Shown: piece by piece, positions 45,151-57,500 of the stretch
Layout of the letters: each line of letters opens with the position of its first letter
Position numbering within the stretch: position 1 is the stretch's first letter
NCBI RefSeq assembly: GCF_021869535.1
Contig: NW_026262734.1
Location: forward strand, 75,826,339-75,890,338
Length of the DNA stretch: 64,000 nt
Source of the DNA: Mytilus californianus
Taxonomy: Eukaryota; Mollusca; Bivalvia; Mytilida; Mytilidae
Reading direction: 5' to 3'
Notes under the pieces: generated by a model
The model's input: the letters and a program-made list of their open reading frames with translations, nothing else
What the model was told of the DNA's origin: nothing
Database searches by the model: none
Made by a program: the position numbers and the translations under genes

Positions 45151-47689
45151 CAGGTTAAAAAAGTTTAAAGCGCCTTTCAAAATACAGATAACCCAGTTTG
45201 CTGTAAATGTGACAGCTCATTCCTTGTGTCAAAATGAGCCAGAAAATCTTGCTGATGTGTTATTTGCTTGAAAGTCAGTAATTCAACCTCATTTGAATCT
45301 ATTCATGCCACCTCAAATTAAATCCTTAGCTGTAGATGAGTTAATTTTTTTGAAATGAAAGGAATTTAAACATTGAAAATGATACAATGGTGCCGCTGGG
45401 AAGAACCATATCTTTTACTGATTTGACCAACAAAAAATCATTTTCATACAGATAAAAACGATGATTTAAATATTTTTCAATGAATTACATGATATAAATA
45501 TTTATGTTAACAAAACTTTTTATTGGACTGATTTTTTTTATGCATCTTTTTCCTTAATTGGATTGAAGAAGGTATTTATATGACATTTTCATCATGTTCC
45601 AACACCAGCTGTAGGCCAAAAGATTTTGATACACGTACGTAAGTGTGAAATCTGACTGATTCGTAATAGTGAGAACGTATGAACAGATGGGCTTCATATG
45701 ATCTCAGTTGTAAAACTCAATTGCCATATATTGGATTTGATATCATGGTACATGTATAGAAGACAAAATATATATAATGTAGTTGACCTTTGATAGTTTA
45801 GTGAAAGATATGTAGTGTTCAGTGTGTCAGTCTGTTTCCCTCTAAACTAAACTTTAATGCACATCTCAATGACTTTGAAATTGCTTCTGTCTAAAATGTT
45901 AGGTAAAGATTTCTTGGCATTCAATAAGGGTGAACTTGTCCATCTATTTTGGGAAAGTACAAAAATCCGAAATATGTTTTCCATTAAAGAATTACTGAAT
46001 TTATTTCAACCGTAATGATATTACTAGTTTTTCTATATCATTTTGTAAGAACATCAAATAACACACCTTTTCTGATTATGCATGAAATATTTGTCAATGA
46101 AAAAGTAAATAAAAATGAATTTGCGATACTGTGAATTTTTGCAATGATTGCTTTATATAAATCTAAGGGGGTCATAGAGGGTACGTTTTGTGTATTTTCT
46201 ATGTACAGCGCCAAATTAATTTCCCTAAACTTTTATTCTAATGGCATCACTGAATAGATTTAATAGACATTCTTAATGTTAAAATTAATCCTGCGTTTAG
46301 TGTTATACTGTATCTTAAATCCACTTGTCCTGAGTGGGTTTCAGGCAAACATATCTCACTTTTCATATGTTTTATTGATAGTCTAACACATTTTCTGAGA
46401 TTCTGAATTTGGGATTTCTGAAATAGGGCTATTTATTCAAATAAATTATTCAAATTAAAAGGACATTATTTTGATAAACTCAATTACAATTATGAGTACA
46501 CTCAAGCCTAACTTTGGTCTTTATTGTAGGTTGCATAGTCTTACTGTTTGTCTTTATGTTGCAGTGCGGAGTGACAAAATTGAATTATAACTTTTCGCAT
46601 TAAATGTGATATAAAGTCAGTGTTCAATTTGCGATAACCGAACAAATTCTATTTCATAATAAGATCACGATTTATTCACACAGCCTCATTTAAATGAACG
46701 GCGAGGAGCATAACACAAATATTCAGTCGTTATATCATCTCTTCTACGATGACTACATAAACCTCGCAAGTAGGGGAGATCGAGTCATTATCCATGTAAT
46801 ACATTTGGTATCATTCACGGCTCATAAATATTGTTTGATTTTCCTTCAGTTAATCATTACTTCGGCACTGACATGATTTAATAAGAAACTAAGTTTTCAT
46901 TTCCCTAATGCAAAATTGACCTTAGATGAATTTGGCTATTACTTTTAAGTCCTTTTTGATCATATAGTTCTTCAACTGTTTCGGTTCATATACATCCTTT
47001 GCTTTCAAATATTCGGCTTTAAGGTTGCTGATGAAGGTAAATCAAGAAAAGCGCTTCAGAATTTATAACGTGTTGTTTCCACTTTAGAATGGCAACTAAC
47101 AAAGAACTCTATAGAAATGATATTATACTTCTAAATGGGTTAAAAAATAAAAAAAAAAGATTTCTTTTATACATGCATGACTGATATCTCTTAGTTTTTT
47201 TTCTGAATTAAATTCCAATGATTTTTTGTGCATTTGAATACAGTTTACATTAAGAAACAATATTAAAAGTTGAGGGTTTTATCAATTCAAGATAACCTAT
47301 CATTTGCACAAACTTATTTATGAATGATCCCTGATTCTAGAAAGTAACTATAGAAGCTATAAAGCTTATCCACAACCACACAGAGATTCGAAAACCAGTG
47401 GAAAGCAAATTGTAATATAGGGCATTTGGATTAACCACGAGTCTCCTATTGAGGATGGCAATGATTTCCTTGATTAATGACGAATATCCCCATCAACATT
47501 GTGACAAGTTGCCCTTGTATCATCCAAGCCTTTTGCTGAGCTTCTTGATACAACCATGTGATATAAAAAGCTCATATTTATATAAAAAAAAACATTGTCA
47601 CTGTTCGGCTCTTCTTAGAAAAGTAAACTGGTCTTTTCAGCGCTGATTTTTGCAAAAAAGCTATGACTGAGACATTTTTAACAGTGTTT
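45151..47689. other. No confident gene
   Basis: Mostly AT-rich sequence without repeats I could place. One possible exon (46694-46793) is listed separately. Confidence 0.45.
46694..46793 (+). CDS. Possible isolated first exon, unknown product
   Basis: An ATG opens a stretch MNGEEHNTNIQSLYHLFY and then DDYINLASRGDR with more balanced composition than its surroundings, running to a possible donor (CAT|GTAATA at about 46794). I recognise no family, see no partner exon, and cannot exclude chance. Low confidence. Confidence 0.15.
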
Positions 47690-47975
47690 TTTTTTCTGCA
47701 GGGAAAATCCTGTTATTAAAATGAGTACGAGGGGTTCGCTGGCGGCTGCCAACAGTTTCCATGCAAAAACTTATGAACAATTCTTTAATTCATCTAAGAT
47801 GCTTTTACAATTTTAATATGGTGTTACTGATGATAAAATTGGGTATTGACGATTTTTAATTTGAATTTGTCATACCGGAGTTATGGTCCTTAATAAATTG
47901 GAAAATAACATTTTATGCCATTCCATGCAATAACTTATGATCAATTCAATCAATGTTTTTCCAAATTTTCATATT
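47690..47975 (+). repeat. Fragment of the GGCGAGACATA-family core
   Basis: Two partial units related to 44480-44700: TCGCTGGCGGCTGCCAACAG, AACTTATGAACAATTC and GGTGTTACTGATGATAAAAT. Confidence 0.5.
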
Positions 47976-47997
47976 TTGTTAAAAAATAGACCTCATG

Positions 47998-48175
47998 GCC
48001 CGACTATTTCCGGGGGGGGGGGGGTGTGCTGTACCGGGTCGGGAGTGTGACGGTTGTTGTCTATTCGTTTGATGGTTTTGGGCTTTAGATTTTGCCGTTT
48101 GCTTAGTGACTTTCCGTTTAGAATTTTCCTCGGAGTTCGGTTTTTTTGTTATTTTACTTTTTTTATGCAACCTTG
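47998..48175 (+). repeat. Penelope-like element tail fragment, plus strand
   Basis: The ACTTTCCGTTTAGAATTTTC and CTCGGAGTTCGGTTTTTTTG words match the complement of the 3' end of the RT elements at 21240 and 49850. A 13-G run lies at 48012-48024. Confidence 0.55.
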
Positions 48176-49837
48176 CTGAAGACTTGAAGCTTTGCAGAAA
48201 GTCCAAGAATAATTTTAAATGGAATCGGTATTACCTGCAGCAAACATTTAGATATAAATTGGTGTTTGCTGTAGATCTGTAGCAAGTATTGGTATGCAAA
48301 TTTGGGTTTTTTCCCTGCTTTTTTGCTGCAAACTTGCAGGGAACTACACAAAATGCTATTTATCAATGTCATGTTGTCTACATATCACATAATTCAAATT
48401 ACACAGCACATTATGAAAAAAAAGTCAGTTAACATACATACAACCATTCAAATACTTGGTATTTGGAAAAACTACTGTTTAAGAAATAATTTTTGTTTTA
48501 TGTATTTTATGAGTGCTCAAATATCATTAAACAAAAAATATTTAGAAATACTAGAGAAGGTTTTATTTGAAATGCATTTTGTTGTGTGCATGCAGCTAGC
48601 TAAGTTAATATCATTACAATATTCAACATGATATATCGAAACATAATATTTAATAAGTTACAAAATCCAAACAGATTAGAGAGTATTTTACTTTGTAAAT
48701 GTTTTTCCAACAATAAGGTATTTGAATGGGGAATATATATTGAAGTTGTCATCAGAAAGAACTCTCTAATCTGAAATAGAATCATACTAAAGATATGCAT
48801 TTAAATTGACAAATCTTAACAAATATTTATTCCATTACACCTGAAATACAGCTTGAATGTCATGACCTTTAGCCAGAATAAACTGTCTTGTGTTTTGCCT
48901 CTTTGGTCATTTTGGTATCTTTCCTCATTTCCCTGGTTTTTAATTTTAAGTTAAATTTTGCTAAACATCATTACACGGGGCTCGTGGGCTTTTTTTCATA
49001 TTTCCTGACGCCAAACTATTCAGTTCACCCCTCCCCCGAATTTCCTGAGATAGTCCCCTTATCATTGTTTTAAAAGTCACTATTCTGACATACGAGACAT
49101 AAGAGGACAAAATACTCGTTATCGTGTTTATTTGTTAGACCGTTCAAGTTTTAATTTTACACAACATTGAACATTCATCCGCCTTCGCAAGAGACCAGGT
49201 CTCCTTTCAGTTTGAACAACTTTTTACCACCAGTAAAGAAAACAGGGAGAGGTAAACTGATCATTATTGTGGCGTTCTGGACAATTAACATAAGATAATA
49301 TTATGACATAATATTTGTTATTAAGAAAAATAGTTTGCTCCTCTTTCATTAAATCTATAAATTACGGTTAATCGTCCTAGACGTACACATAATGCTACAT
49401 CCACATTTAAAAGGTCGTTCTAAAAATAACGCATGAGACGAGTACACAACATGTACAATAATAATTTCGATAATTTAATGTAAACAATTTTGTTTTTTTT
49501 CTCAGTTTATTGTTACAATTTTTATTGTTACAAAGACAAAAGGAACTACATCTTTTAGTGTGGGACTGACACAACAACAAATTCCACAAAAAATCCAAAC
49601 AAAAATAAACCAAGCATGTAAGTTTTCACATGTCAGGTCGATACTTAGTTAGATAGCGTCCAGCCAGGAATACACATGAAATTTTAATTCTTTATTACAT
49701 GTATAATGATTCCAGACATTGTGAATTGTTTCCTATATAACTTTAATGTGTAGTTCTGAATAACGTTTTATTAAATCAAATTCGAGAACAGGAATAAATT
49801 CGGTGGTAATAAATGTATTAATAAGTTAAATAACAAA
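48176..49837. other. No gene seen
   Basis: AT-rich, with short chance frames only (for example 48302-48631 and 49407-49613). Confidence 0.5.
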
Positions 49838-50905
49838 AAAACTCCAATGAAAATTCAAAGCGGAAAGTCCCTTATCAAATGGAAAAATCAAAAGCTCAAA
49901 AACATCAGATGAATGGAAAACAACTGTCATATTCCTGACCTGGTACATGCATTTCTTTATGTAGAAAATGATTAAACCTGGTTTTATAGCTAGCTAAACC
50001 TCTCACCTGTATGACAGTCGCATAAATTCCATTATATTGACAACAATGTGTGAACAAAGCAAACATACATAACAGGTAAAAATGTCAAAAATAAGGGTAC
50101 TGCAGTCAACATTGTGTTATAACCTTAATCACTATAATAACAACAAACAAATATGTCAACAACAAAAAACAAAATTGCATATAGACAAAGTGTATAAGCA
50201 AAAATGAAATAAAATAATACAAAAAAAAAATACTATAGCACAATTACACAATGGCCGGAACCGAGCCACGCCAAAAGTATATTACAAAAAAATGGATTAA
50301 ACATTCAAGGTTGGTAATTTACAAAGACACATAGAAGAACACTATAACACGTAATTAAGACGATAAACAACGTCAGTACCTACAATCTTTACTTCAAGAC
50401 CATCATGTATTATTTTTGAAGTTGATACAGAATATATCAACAAGGTCTTTGCGTCTTCTGGTGAACTTTTTTAGAAAAAGAACGAGACGTTCTTTGACAT
50501 CACCCTGATTCATCAACTTTCTGCTCGACGTTTTATAAAGTCTGAGTAGCAGCTGCAAGCTCTTGAAAACTGAATGAGTTAGAAAATGTATATCTCATAT
50601 TCAGGTGAAAGTGGTATATGGCTACTAAGGTGGAAGAAATTGATAATTTCAAAATTGAAATCGTCTGGTTTGTCATAGATTCTGGTACTGAGATGACCGC
50701 TTATGTCAAATTCGAGGTATATGTCTAAAAATTAGTCGGAGGAAGCCGTGTCTTTTGTTTCTTTAATTTCTAGTTCTGGAGGATATGCTATTGGAACCCA
50801 ATCAGAAAAGTTTGGATTGTTAATGGAAAGAACATCATCAATATATCTGAATATGAAATTAAATGATCTGGCTTCTTTGATCATCTTAATACCCGTTACA
50901 AAGTT
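49838..50905 (-). pseudogene. Penelope-like retroelement RT fossil, copy 2 (5'-truncated)
   Basis: On the minus strand it enters inside the RT at a KEARSFNFIF-like stretch, followed directly by FRYIDDV, which contains the catalytic aspartate pair. It then has an NNPNFSDW-like stretch, YPPELEIKETKDTASS, an in-frame stop, and FLDIYLEFDISGHLSTRIYD. Frameshifts follow, then RLVLFLKKFTRR and a non-coding tail matching 21240-21560. A 5' truncation is typical of target-primed retroelements. Same family as 21228-23040. It is dead, but its YIDD box is still readable. Confidence 0.72.
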
Positions 50906-52497
50906 CATATCGGCAACTGAAAGTTAGCCACGTTAAGCATTTTAAAGCATAAAAGAACAAACTATCTAATGTTTTCCGGAATCCCTGTCTAAAATATTCA
51001 TCGATTTCCTTTCTTTGCCATATGCTGCTAACAGATTTCAGCAAGGTATACAATGGTGTTATATTCTGGCATGGGGCATATATATATATAGGTCTGTATT
51101 CATTCAAGACTTATTTCAAACTACACTTTATTACAAGTTACACATCAAGATATTATATTACAACAGTAAACATTACTAATACAGATAACACGTGTAAAGC
51201 AGTTAAGAGTCTGTGTGTTGTCAGAGTACCATGAGAACTGTTGTTCCTGTAATTTATATTTTAATATTTTTCAACGAATAATGTATTACTTGTATATGTT
51301 ATGAATCATGTCAGAACGTAGGCACTGACTACTGAGCTATAGGGATAATCTCGGGACTATCAGTCCAACACTGTCCAAGAGCGGACAAGTAAATTGCAAA
51401 TTCGGGATAATGGATGATGACTTGTCAATCCGATTAACTTCAAAATAATTATGAATAATAGCAAACTTGTTTCCCGTAGAGAATAAAACAGTGTAGAGAA
51501 TAAAACAGTTACAATAAATGCATATGAATATTATACAAGTGACGAGAGAAAACTTTAAGCATTATAAATATTCTTTTAAATTATTGATTGGCTTTTCCAT
51601 TACTATCTAAAAATAATAAACCGAAAATGACTGCCTTCTCCATTTCTCTATATGATTCTTTGTTCCGGAAAATGCCTGTGCCAACTCATTAATATGGCCG
51701 TTGTTTTCCGTTCGTTCTGTTGGTTGACATAGTCTACAGTTTGATTTTGTCAGTTTTTATGGACTTCCCCCTTTTTGAATTTACATTGGAGTTCGGTAAT
51801 GTTTGTAACACTTTTTTATTGTCCAACATTGTACAAAATAATTCAGCATTTTGATTTATTTTCCCTTGCTCATTTTTGGCTGATTTTTATATGCCTGTTT
51901 AAGACCGGTAAATATATAGTATGGTACACATATTGATTTCGTTAATACGTCTATGCGTTTCGGTATCAAGTGAAGCTTGCTTTAACCAAATCTTTACCAA
52001 AGCTTGACACAATTTTTGATTCTGTGTAGACTGCATTCATTTAAAAGCGTTTTTGATATTTGTGTTTATTTCAGGTAAGTCATCCACCATTGAGAGCAAA
52101 AGGGTTTTTAACCGATAGAAATTATATAATTTTTTATCGTATATTTCTCACGATTCATAAGTATGTTTTTAAATCAATGTAAAGTTTTGATACAATGGTT
52201 AGTTTTCAAAAAGAATTCTGCTTACAGAATAGTCGTAGAAGGGCTAGAGTTGTTATATTTAGATGCTTTAAACATTCACAGTCATTTAGGCAGTTTTATA
52301 ACGCATGAATTGTATAATGTGTTTTCATTTTTCCCCAAGAGAATAAAAATAAGTCGTCTTGACTGGTGTTGGGTGTAAATTTGTTAAATTTAATTACCTA
52401 CAAAAACACTGTTGCAAAAAAAATATATGAAATTCGAGTATGGCATACTTTCAATTAACATTTTAAAAAGCAATATTAACAATTTTTTTTTTAAAAG
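50906..52497. other. Upstream region of MGST3b
   Basis: No exon recognised. A Penelope-tail-like piece lies at about 51690-51830 (TTGAATTTACATTGGAGTTC). An untranslated leader exon is expected because exon 1 has an acceptor, but it could not be placed. The open frame at 52163-52378 has no family features. Confidence 0.4.
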
Positions 52498-52626
52498 ATG
52501 GCAGTGGTTTCAAAGTTTCCACAAGGGTATGGATATGTAGTTTTGACAGGAGTTGGAAGTGCACTCCTCCTACAGTGGACGATGTTCAGAGTTTTTAATA
52601 CGAGAAGAAAAGTTAAAGATATCGAA
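52498..52626 (+). CDS. MGST3: MGST3b exon 1
   Basis: 43 codons. Acceptor AATTTTTTTTTTAAAAG ends at 52497 and the ATG follows directly. Donor GTATGG, identical to exon 1b of MGST3a. No second alternative exon was found next to it. Confidence 0.85.
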
Positions 52627-54531
52627 GTATGGATATTTATTGTATAATAATTAAAACATTTATAGAATATTTCAATACGGATCATGGCAAGAAAAACAGC
52701 AACAAATTATTCTGTGTTAATAATACTTATATTAGATCGTATTACTGACCTGACCAATAAAGCAATTTTTTTTAGTGTTGTCGTCAGTTTACTTTTCTTT
52801 ATTTTTAAATCCGTCTAATTTTCTTCTACAAATCCCAGGTCAGTTTATAAAAAAAACACTCTTCATGTTATACTAACCAGTTACAAAGGCTTTGAAAAAG
52901 CTTAATCATACGACAATACAAATCATATTAGCATATGACTTGAAACCACACCTAAATACAAAATAGGTGTTACCATTCTCCGCAGGTCAAAATATGAAAG
53001 TTATGAATTTGATATCAAAGAGTTTAATAAGTGCACAATGATTATTCTACGAAATGTTTACATACATCCATTAAAAATGTTATCTGGTGGTGGACAATTC
53101 TCTAAAATTTCATTTATTCGAAGTTATTGGTACACATTGTATTCGTAACTTGATGAATCACTCAAATCGCACAGCTGATCTGCAATATATATATATATGT
53201 ATATATATACAGCACAAACAACATTTTCCAAAAGACCAAAATAGTGAAAAAGTATATTTTAACAAAACGCATTTGACTAACAGGTCGAACAACGGATGTT
53301 CTTAAACCCTGCTGACTGCCATTGGCGATTGCCAAATAAATTGATCACCAGTACAAAATGGATCTTAATATTAATTTAATACCAAACAGAATATCCGGAT
53401 TTCGACAATTAATGTCTCTTCAGTGATGTTAAAATATACTTTTTCACTATTTTGGTCTTTTGGAAAATGTTGTTTGTGCTGTATTTAGACCCCTCTACCA
53501 AGAAATTTGTTTTACATGCACACGTATAAAAATTGCGGTTTTTATCCAACGCAATCATAGGTTTGAACGTTGTTTTCAATTGAGACTTGTTTATATTGTT
53601 CCGTTTGGGCTTGTATTATATTTTCCTTCGGGTTTATATGATCCGTTCATCCTATTTCGACTCTTTAAAATTCAAGAGTCTATCTTAAATTGAGGTAAAT
53701 TATATGGCCTTCCAAATACCGTTTCGATCCCTAACATCACTGAAGAGACATTAATTGTCGAAATCCGGATATTCTGTTTGGTATTAAATTAATATTAAGA
53801 TCCATTTTGTACTGGTGATCAATTTATTTGGCAATCGCCAATGGCAGTCAGCAGGGTTTAAGAACATCCGTTGTTCGACCTGTTGGTCAAATGCGTTTTG
53901 TTAAAATATACTTTTCACTATTTTGGTCTTTTGGAAAATGTTGTTTGTGCTGTATTTAGACCCCTCTACCAAGAAATTTGTTTTACATGCACAGGTATAA
54001 AAATTGCGGTTTTTATCCAACGCAATCATAGGTTTGAACGTTGTTTTCAATTGAGACTTGTTTATATTTTTCCGTTTGGGCTTGTATTATATTTTCCTTC
54101 GGGTTTATATGATCCGTTCATCCTATTTCGACTCTTTAAAATTCAAGAGTCTATCCTAAATTGAGGTAAATTATATGGCCTTCCAAATACCGTTTCGATC
54201 CCTAACATCACTGAAGAGACATTAATTGTCGAAATCCGGATATTCTGTTTGGTATTAAATTAATATTAAGATCCATTTTGTACTGGTGATCAATTTATTT
54301 GGCAATCGCCAATGGCAGTCAGCAGGGTTTAAGAACATCCGTTGTTCGACCTGTTAGTCAAATGCGTTTTGTTAAAATATACTTTTTCACTATTTTGGTC
54401 TTTTGGAAAATGTTGTTTGTGCTGTATTTAGACCCCTCTACCAAGAAATTTGTTTTACATGCACACGTATAAAAATTGCGGTTTTTATCCAACGCAATCA
54501 TAGGTTTGAACGTTGTTTTCAATTTAGACTT

Positions 54532-54573
<42 letters not shown>

Positions 54574-57500
54574 CGTCTAAATGACAACCAAACAATGTTA
54601 GATCTGTAAATTTCCGGAAGCAAATTTTTTATCTTCCCTGCCCGGGATTCGAACTCCTGCTACTGAGATATCGTGGCACCAAATCGTCTTGCACTATGCC
54701 TGGCGCGCTAGACCACTCGACCACCTTGGCTCGATAAAATCAAGCTTTCGGTGGCCGGGTGTTACCTTTCCTCGTCAGTTTTTATCTAGCGTCGTAAAAC
54801 AGTATATGATATATAAGGCATGAAGATGGAATATATATATATATATATATACTGTTGGGTTATTTGTTTAACGGAAAATATTTGGCAGTTAAAAACACCT
54901 GAATGATTTAAGTATTTCAACGTTGAAAGGCAATGTTAAATCATATACCGCACCAGCTCTGTGCAAATAATAACAAGCTGAATATTTTTTTGCCTCAAAC
55001 TATATTTAAATTTAATGTAAACATACTTAGGTAAACTAATATTTGTGTACAGCAACAAAACTAACACAGAAGTAACATAAAAAACAAATTAACACTCTAC
55101 GTTTTCTTCTTTCAGTACCCAAGTCTGTATCATCCCGGGAAAGAAAAACTGAACTGTGTTGTTAGAGCCCATCAGAACATGTACGTATAAATAATTTTGT
55201 GATGATTGCATCATTAAAATAGTTTGTAGTATATATCCATTTACCTGCGCAAGACACTGGTTTCTTCATTGATTATTTATTTGCAATTTTGTAATTTTTT
55301 TAATCAATAATTTCGGTTGTCTCCTGGTAGTTTGGTCACCTCAATTGCAGCAGGTATGAATTCAATCAGTCTTTTTTGGCCAACTTGAAAGCCAAGAAAA
55401 GAAATGATAATTCATTTGTCTTTGCCATGCACTTGACAGGAAGGAGTTGTGTACTCTTTCTGAAAAACAAATGCCAAAAAATGTGTTTATTTCAGTTTTA
55501 TTTTTTTTATTTTTTCAAAACAAATAGTTATGTAAGCAGGTGACTTAATTTCAAGTGGATTGCATTCAAGTTAAATTAGAGTCAAAATCTCTTCAGTACA
55601 ATTATCACACAAACGTAAAAATCAGCATAAACTATTTGTATCAATTCCTAGAAGCTACACCCTGTCCATCACTGCTTAAATATAATGGAGCACTAAACAG
55701 TCATCATAACATTAAAGACATCTGAAATGATTTTGAGATTAAAGTTCCCTTGTTTATAAGTTTCTTAATGTTGAAAAGTTTTTCTCTCCATTTATATGTA
55801 AAAATGATTTTTAAACCGACTCTTTGGTCTCGTGGTAAAGTGGTAAAGTGATATCCCCGAGTGCAGAGATTGTTGGTTTTTTTTCAAAAACAAAATAGTG
55901 TAATATTTTTCGTCAATGGATCCCAAATGTAACGTCATTAGGGCGCGAAGGCTACTATCGGATGAAGTCATTGACGTCCAGCTGTCGTATTTTCTGGCAC
56001 ATATAAAACTACTGGTAATCAAGAGGGTTACACATAACGATAACATTGCCAATAAGAGAAATAGGGTAACGTATTTTAACCTATACTTGTTAACTTTTTT
56101 ATATTGTGACTTGAATGGAGAGCTGTCTCATTGGCACTCATACCACATATTCGTATTTATATTAACAACTCATGACAATTGGATATCGCTTGATATCAAA
56201 TCTCGTAATTTAATTAAAATTATATTACTAAACTCGCATAAGGCTCATTTATAAGTATATAAAATATACAAATTGTGAACTTACCATTTATGTGAAGCAA
56301 CATTCAAGCAGTACCTGCTTATGTAGTATATATCTCCCAATTGATATGATATTCCAGAGCTTGCATTTCCTATCCCTATAACACATTTCTTGGATAGAGG
56401 GTTGCTGTTTACATGGAAGTTATTAAATCAAGTCAATTGCAAACGATTCAACACAACAGTACCAAGTATGACAACTTTCTGCTAAACGGACTCAAGAGAA
56501 GTCGTTTGCCCAATGTTTCACAATATGTCACAATACTCATAAAATTGCGGTGCAATAAGGTTTACACATGATTGCAAACAATCCTAATAAGTATACGAGT
56601 ATACGATAAAAGGACTCAGAGGAGTTGAGTTCCAAAGTTGTAATTGTAACAATACTAAAAAAAACAACAGGAAGTCGCATAACTCCAGTGAAACATTGTC
56701 AAATTAAACTGACGATATACCATGGCCAAGTGAATAGGACGCCAAATAATTAAGTATGAAGAAAAAAAAGCTTTCTCTCGAACGGTAACTGATAATTGAT
56801 GTGTAGCCGTATCCTTCACGGAGCTACGCGCTGGGAACAAAACCCAAAAAAGATAACTTCATTATTTGAACATCATCTCCTTTTTATAGATTGGAGGGTT
56901 ATCCTGTATTCCTGATGGTGTTGTTTGTTGGAGGTTTACAGCGTCCCGTAAGTAGATAACATAACATTATACACTTTTTCCATATTTATTGTTTTTAAAC
57001 TCACAAACTCATCAAAGATACCAGGCTTATAATTTTCACACCAGACGCGCTTTTTGTCTACAAAAGACTCATCAGTGACGCTAGAATAAAAAAAGTTAAA
57101 ATCTCAAATAGAGAACTACCAGTAGGTTGAAATGCATTGAAAACAAAAAAAAGATTGAGCCAATTACAGCCATGGTAATCTATTTTGGGGATAGAAAATG
57201 CTTAGTATTTCTAACAATTCAAGAGGAAGTTTTGTGAACAGTTAATTTATAAATATGGCAATACCAATAATAATAATCAATTTGGTAACAGGCCTTTTAA
57301 AAAGACAGCATATTTGAAATTTTCTGTGCTGGAAATAAACCTTGTTTTATCATCTTCCATATGTAAAGATTTCTTGATTCATGTCTATATTGTATTTCAA
57401 TTCTGTTTTTAATAATACTGATTTATCACTTGAGTCTACATACATTAGTTGTACGTCACAGTTTTGGAGATCATACTTGATTTCATATCTTCAGAAATGT

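Larger units (their letters stand above)
53205..54540. repeat. 472-bp tandem array with an inverted leading unit (MGST3b intron 1)
   Basis: TTGGAAAATGTTGTTTGTGC occurs at 53460, 53931 and 54403, spacing 471-472 bp. A partial unit in the opposite orientation (about 53205-53430) precedes them, so 53205-53430 can pair with 53730-53950. Each full unit carries a hammerhead-like core next to GAAATCCGGAT. A partial copy of the unit is at 8872-9110. The 67-97-codon frames in the units are parallel because the DNA is repeated. I see no evidence for a gene. Confidence 0.9.

Noticed and set aside
53460-54609. Conserved 67-97-codon frames in the 472-bp units
   Set aside because: The whole unit is conserved, including non-coding parts, and the frames start and stop at arbitrary points of the repeat.
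54603-54735. Functional tRNA gene on the minus strand
   Set aside because: A- and B-boxes are recognisable, but the head runs directly into a SINE body and (TA)n tail, and there is no clear complete cloverleaf with acceptor stem.
55817-55860. tRNA-like words (GGTCTCGTGGTAAAGTGGT)
   Set aside because: No B-box or plausible cloverleaf follows.
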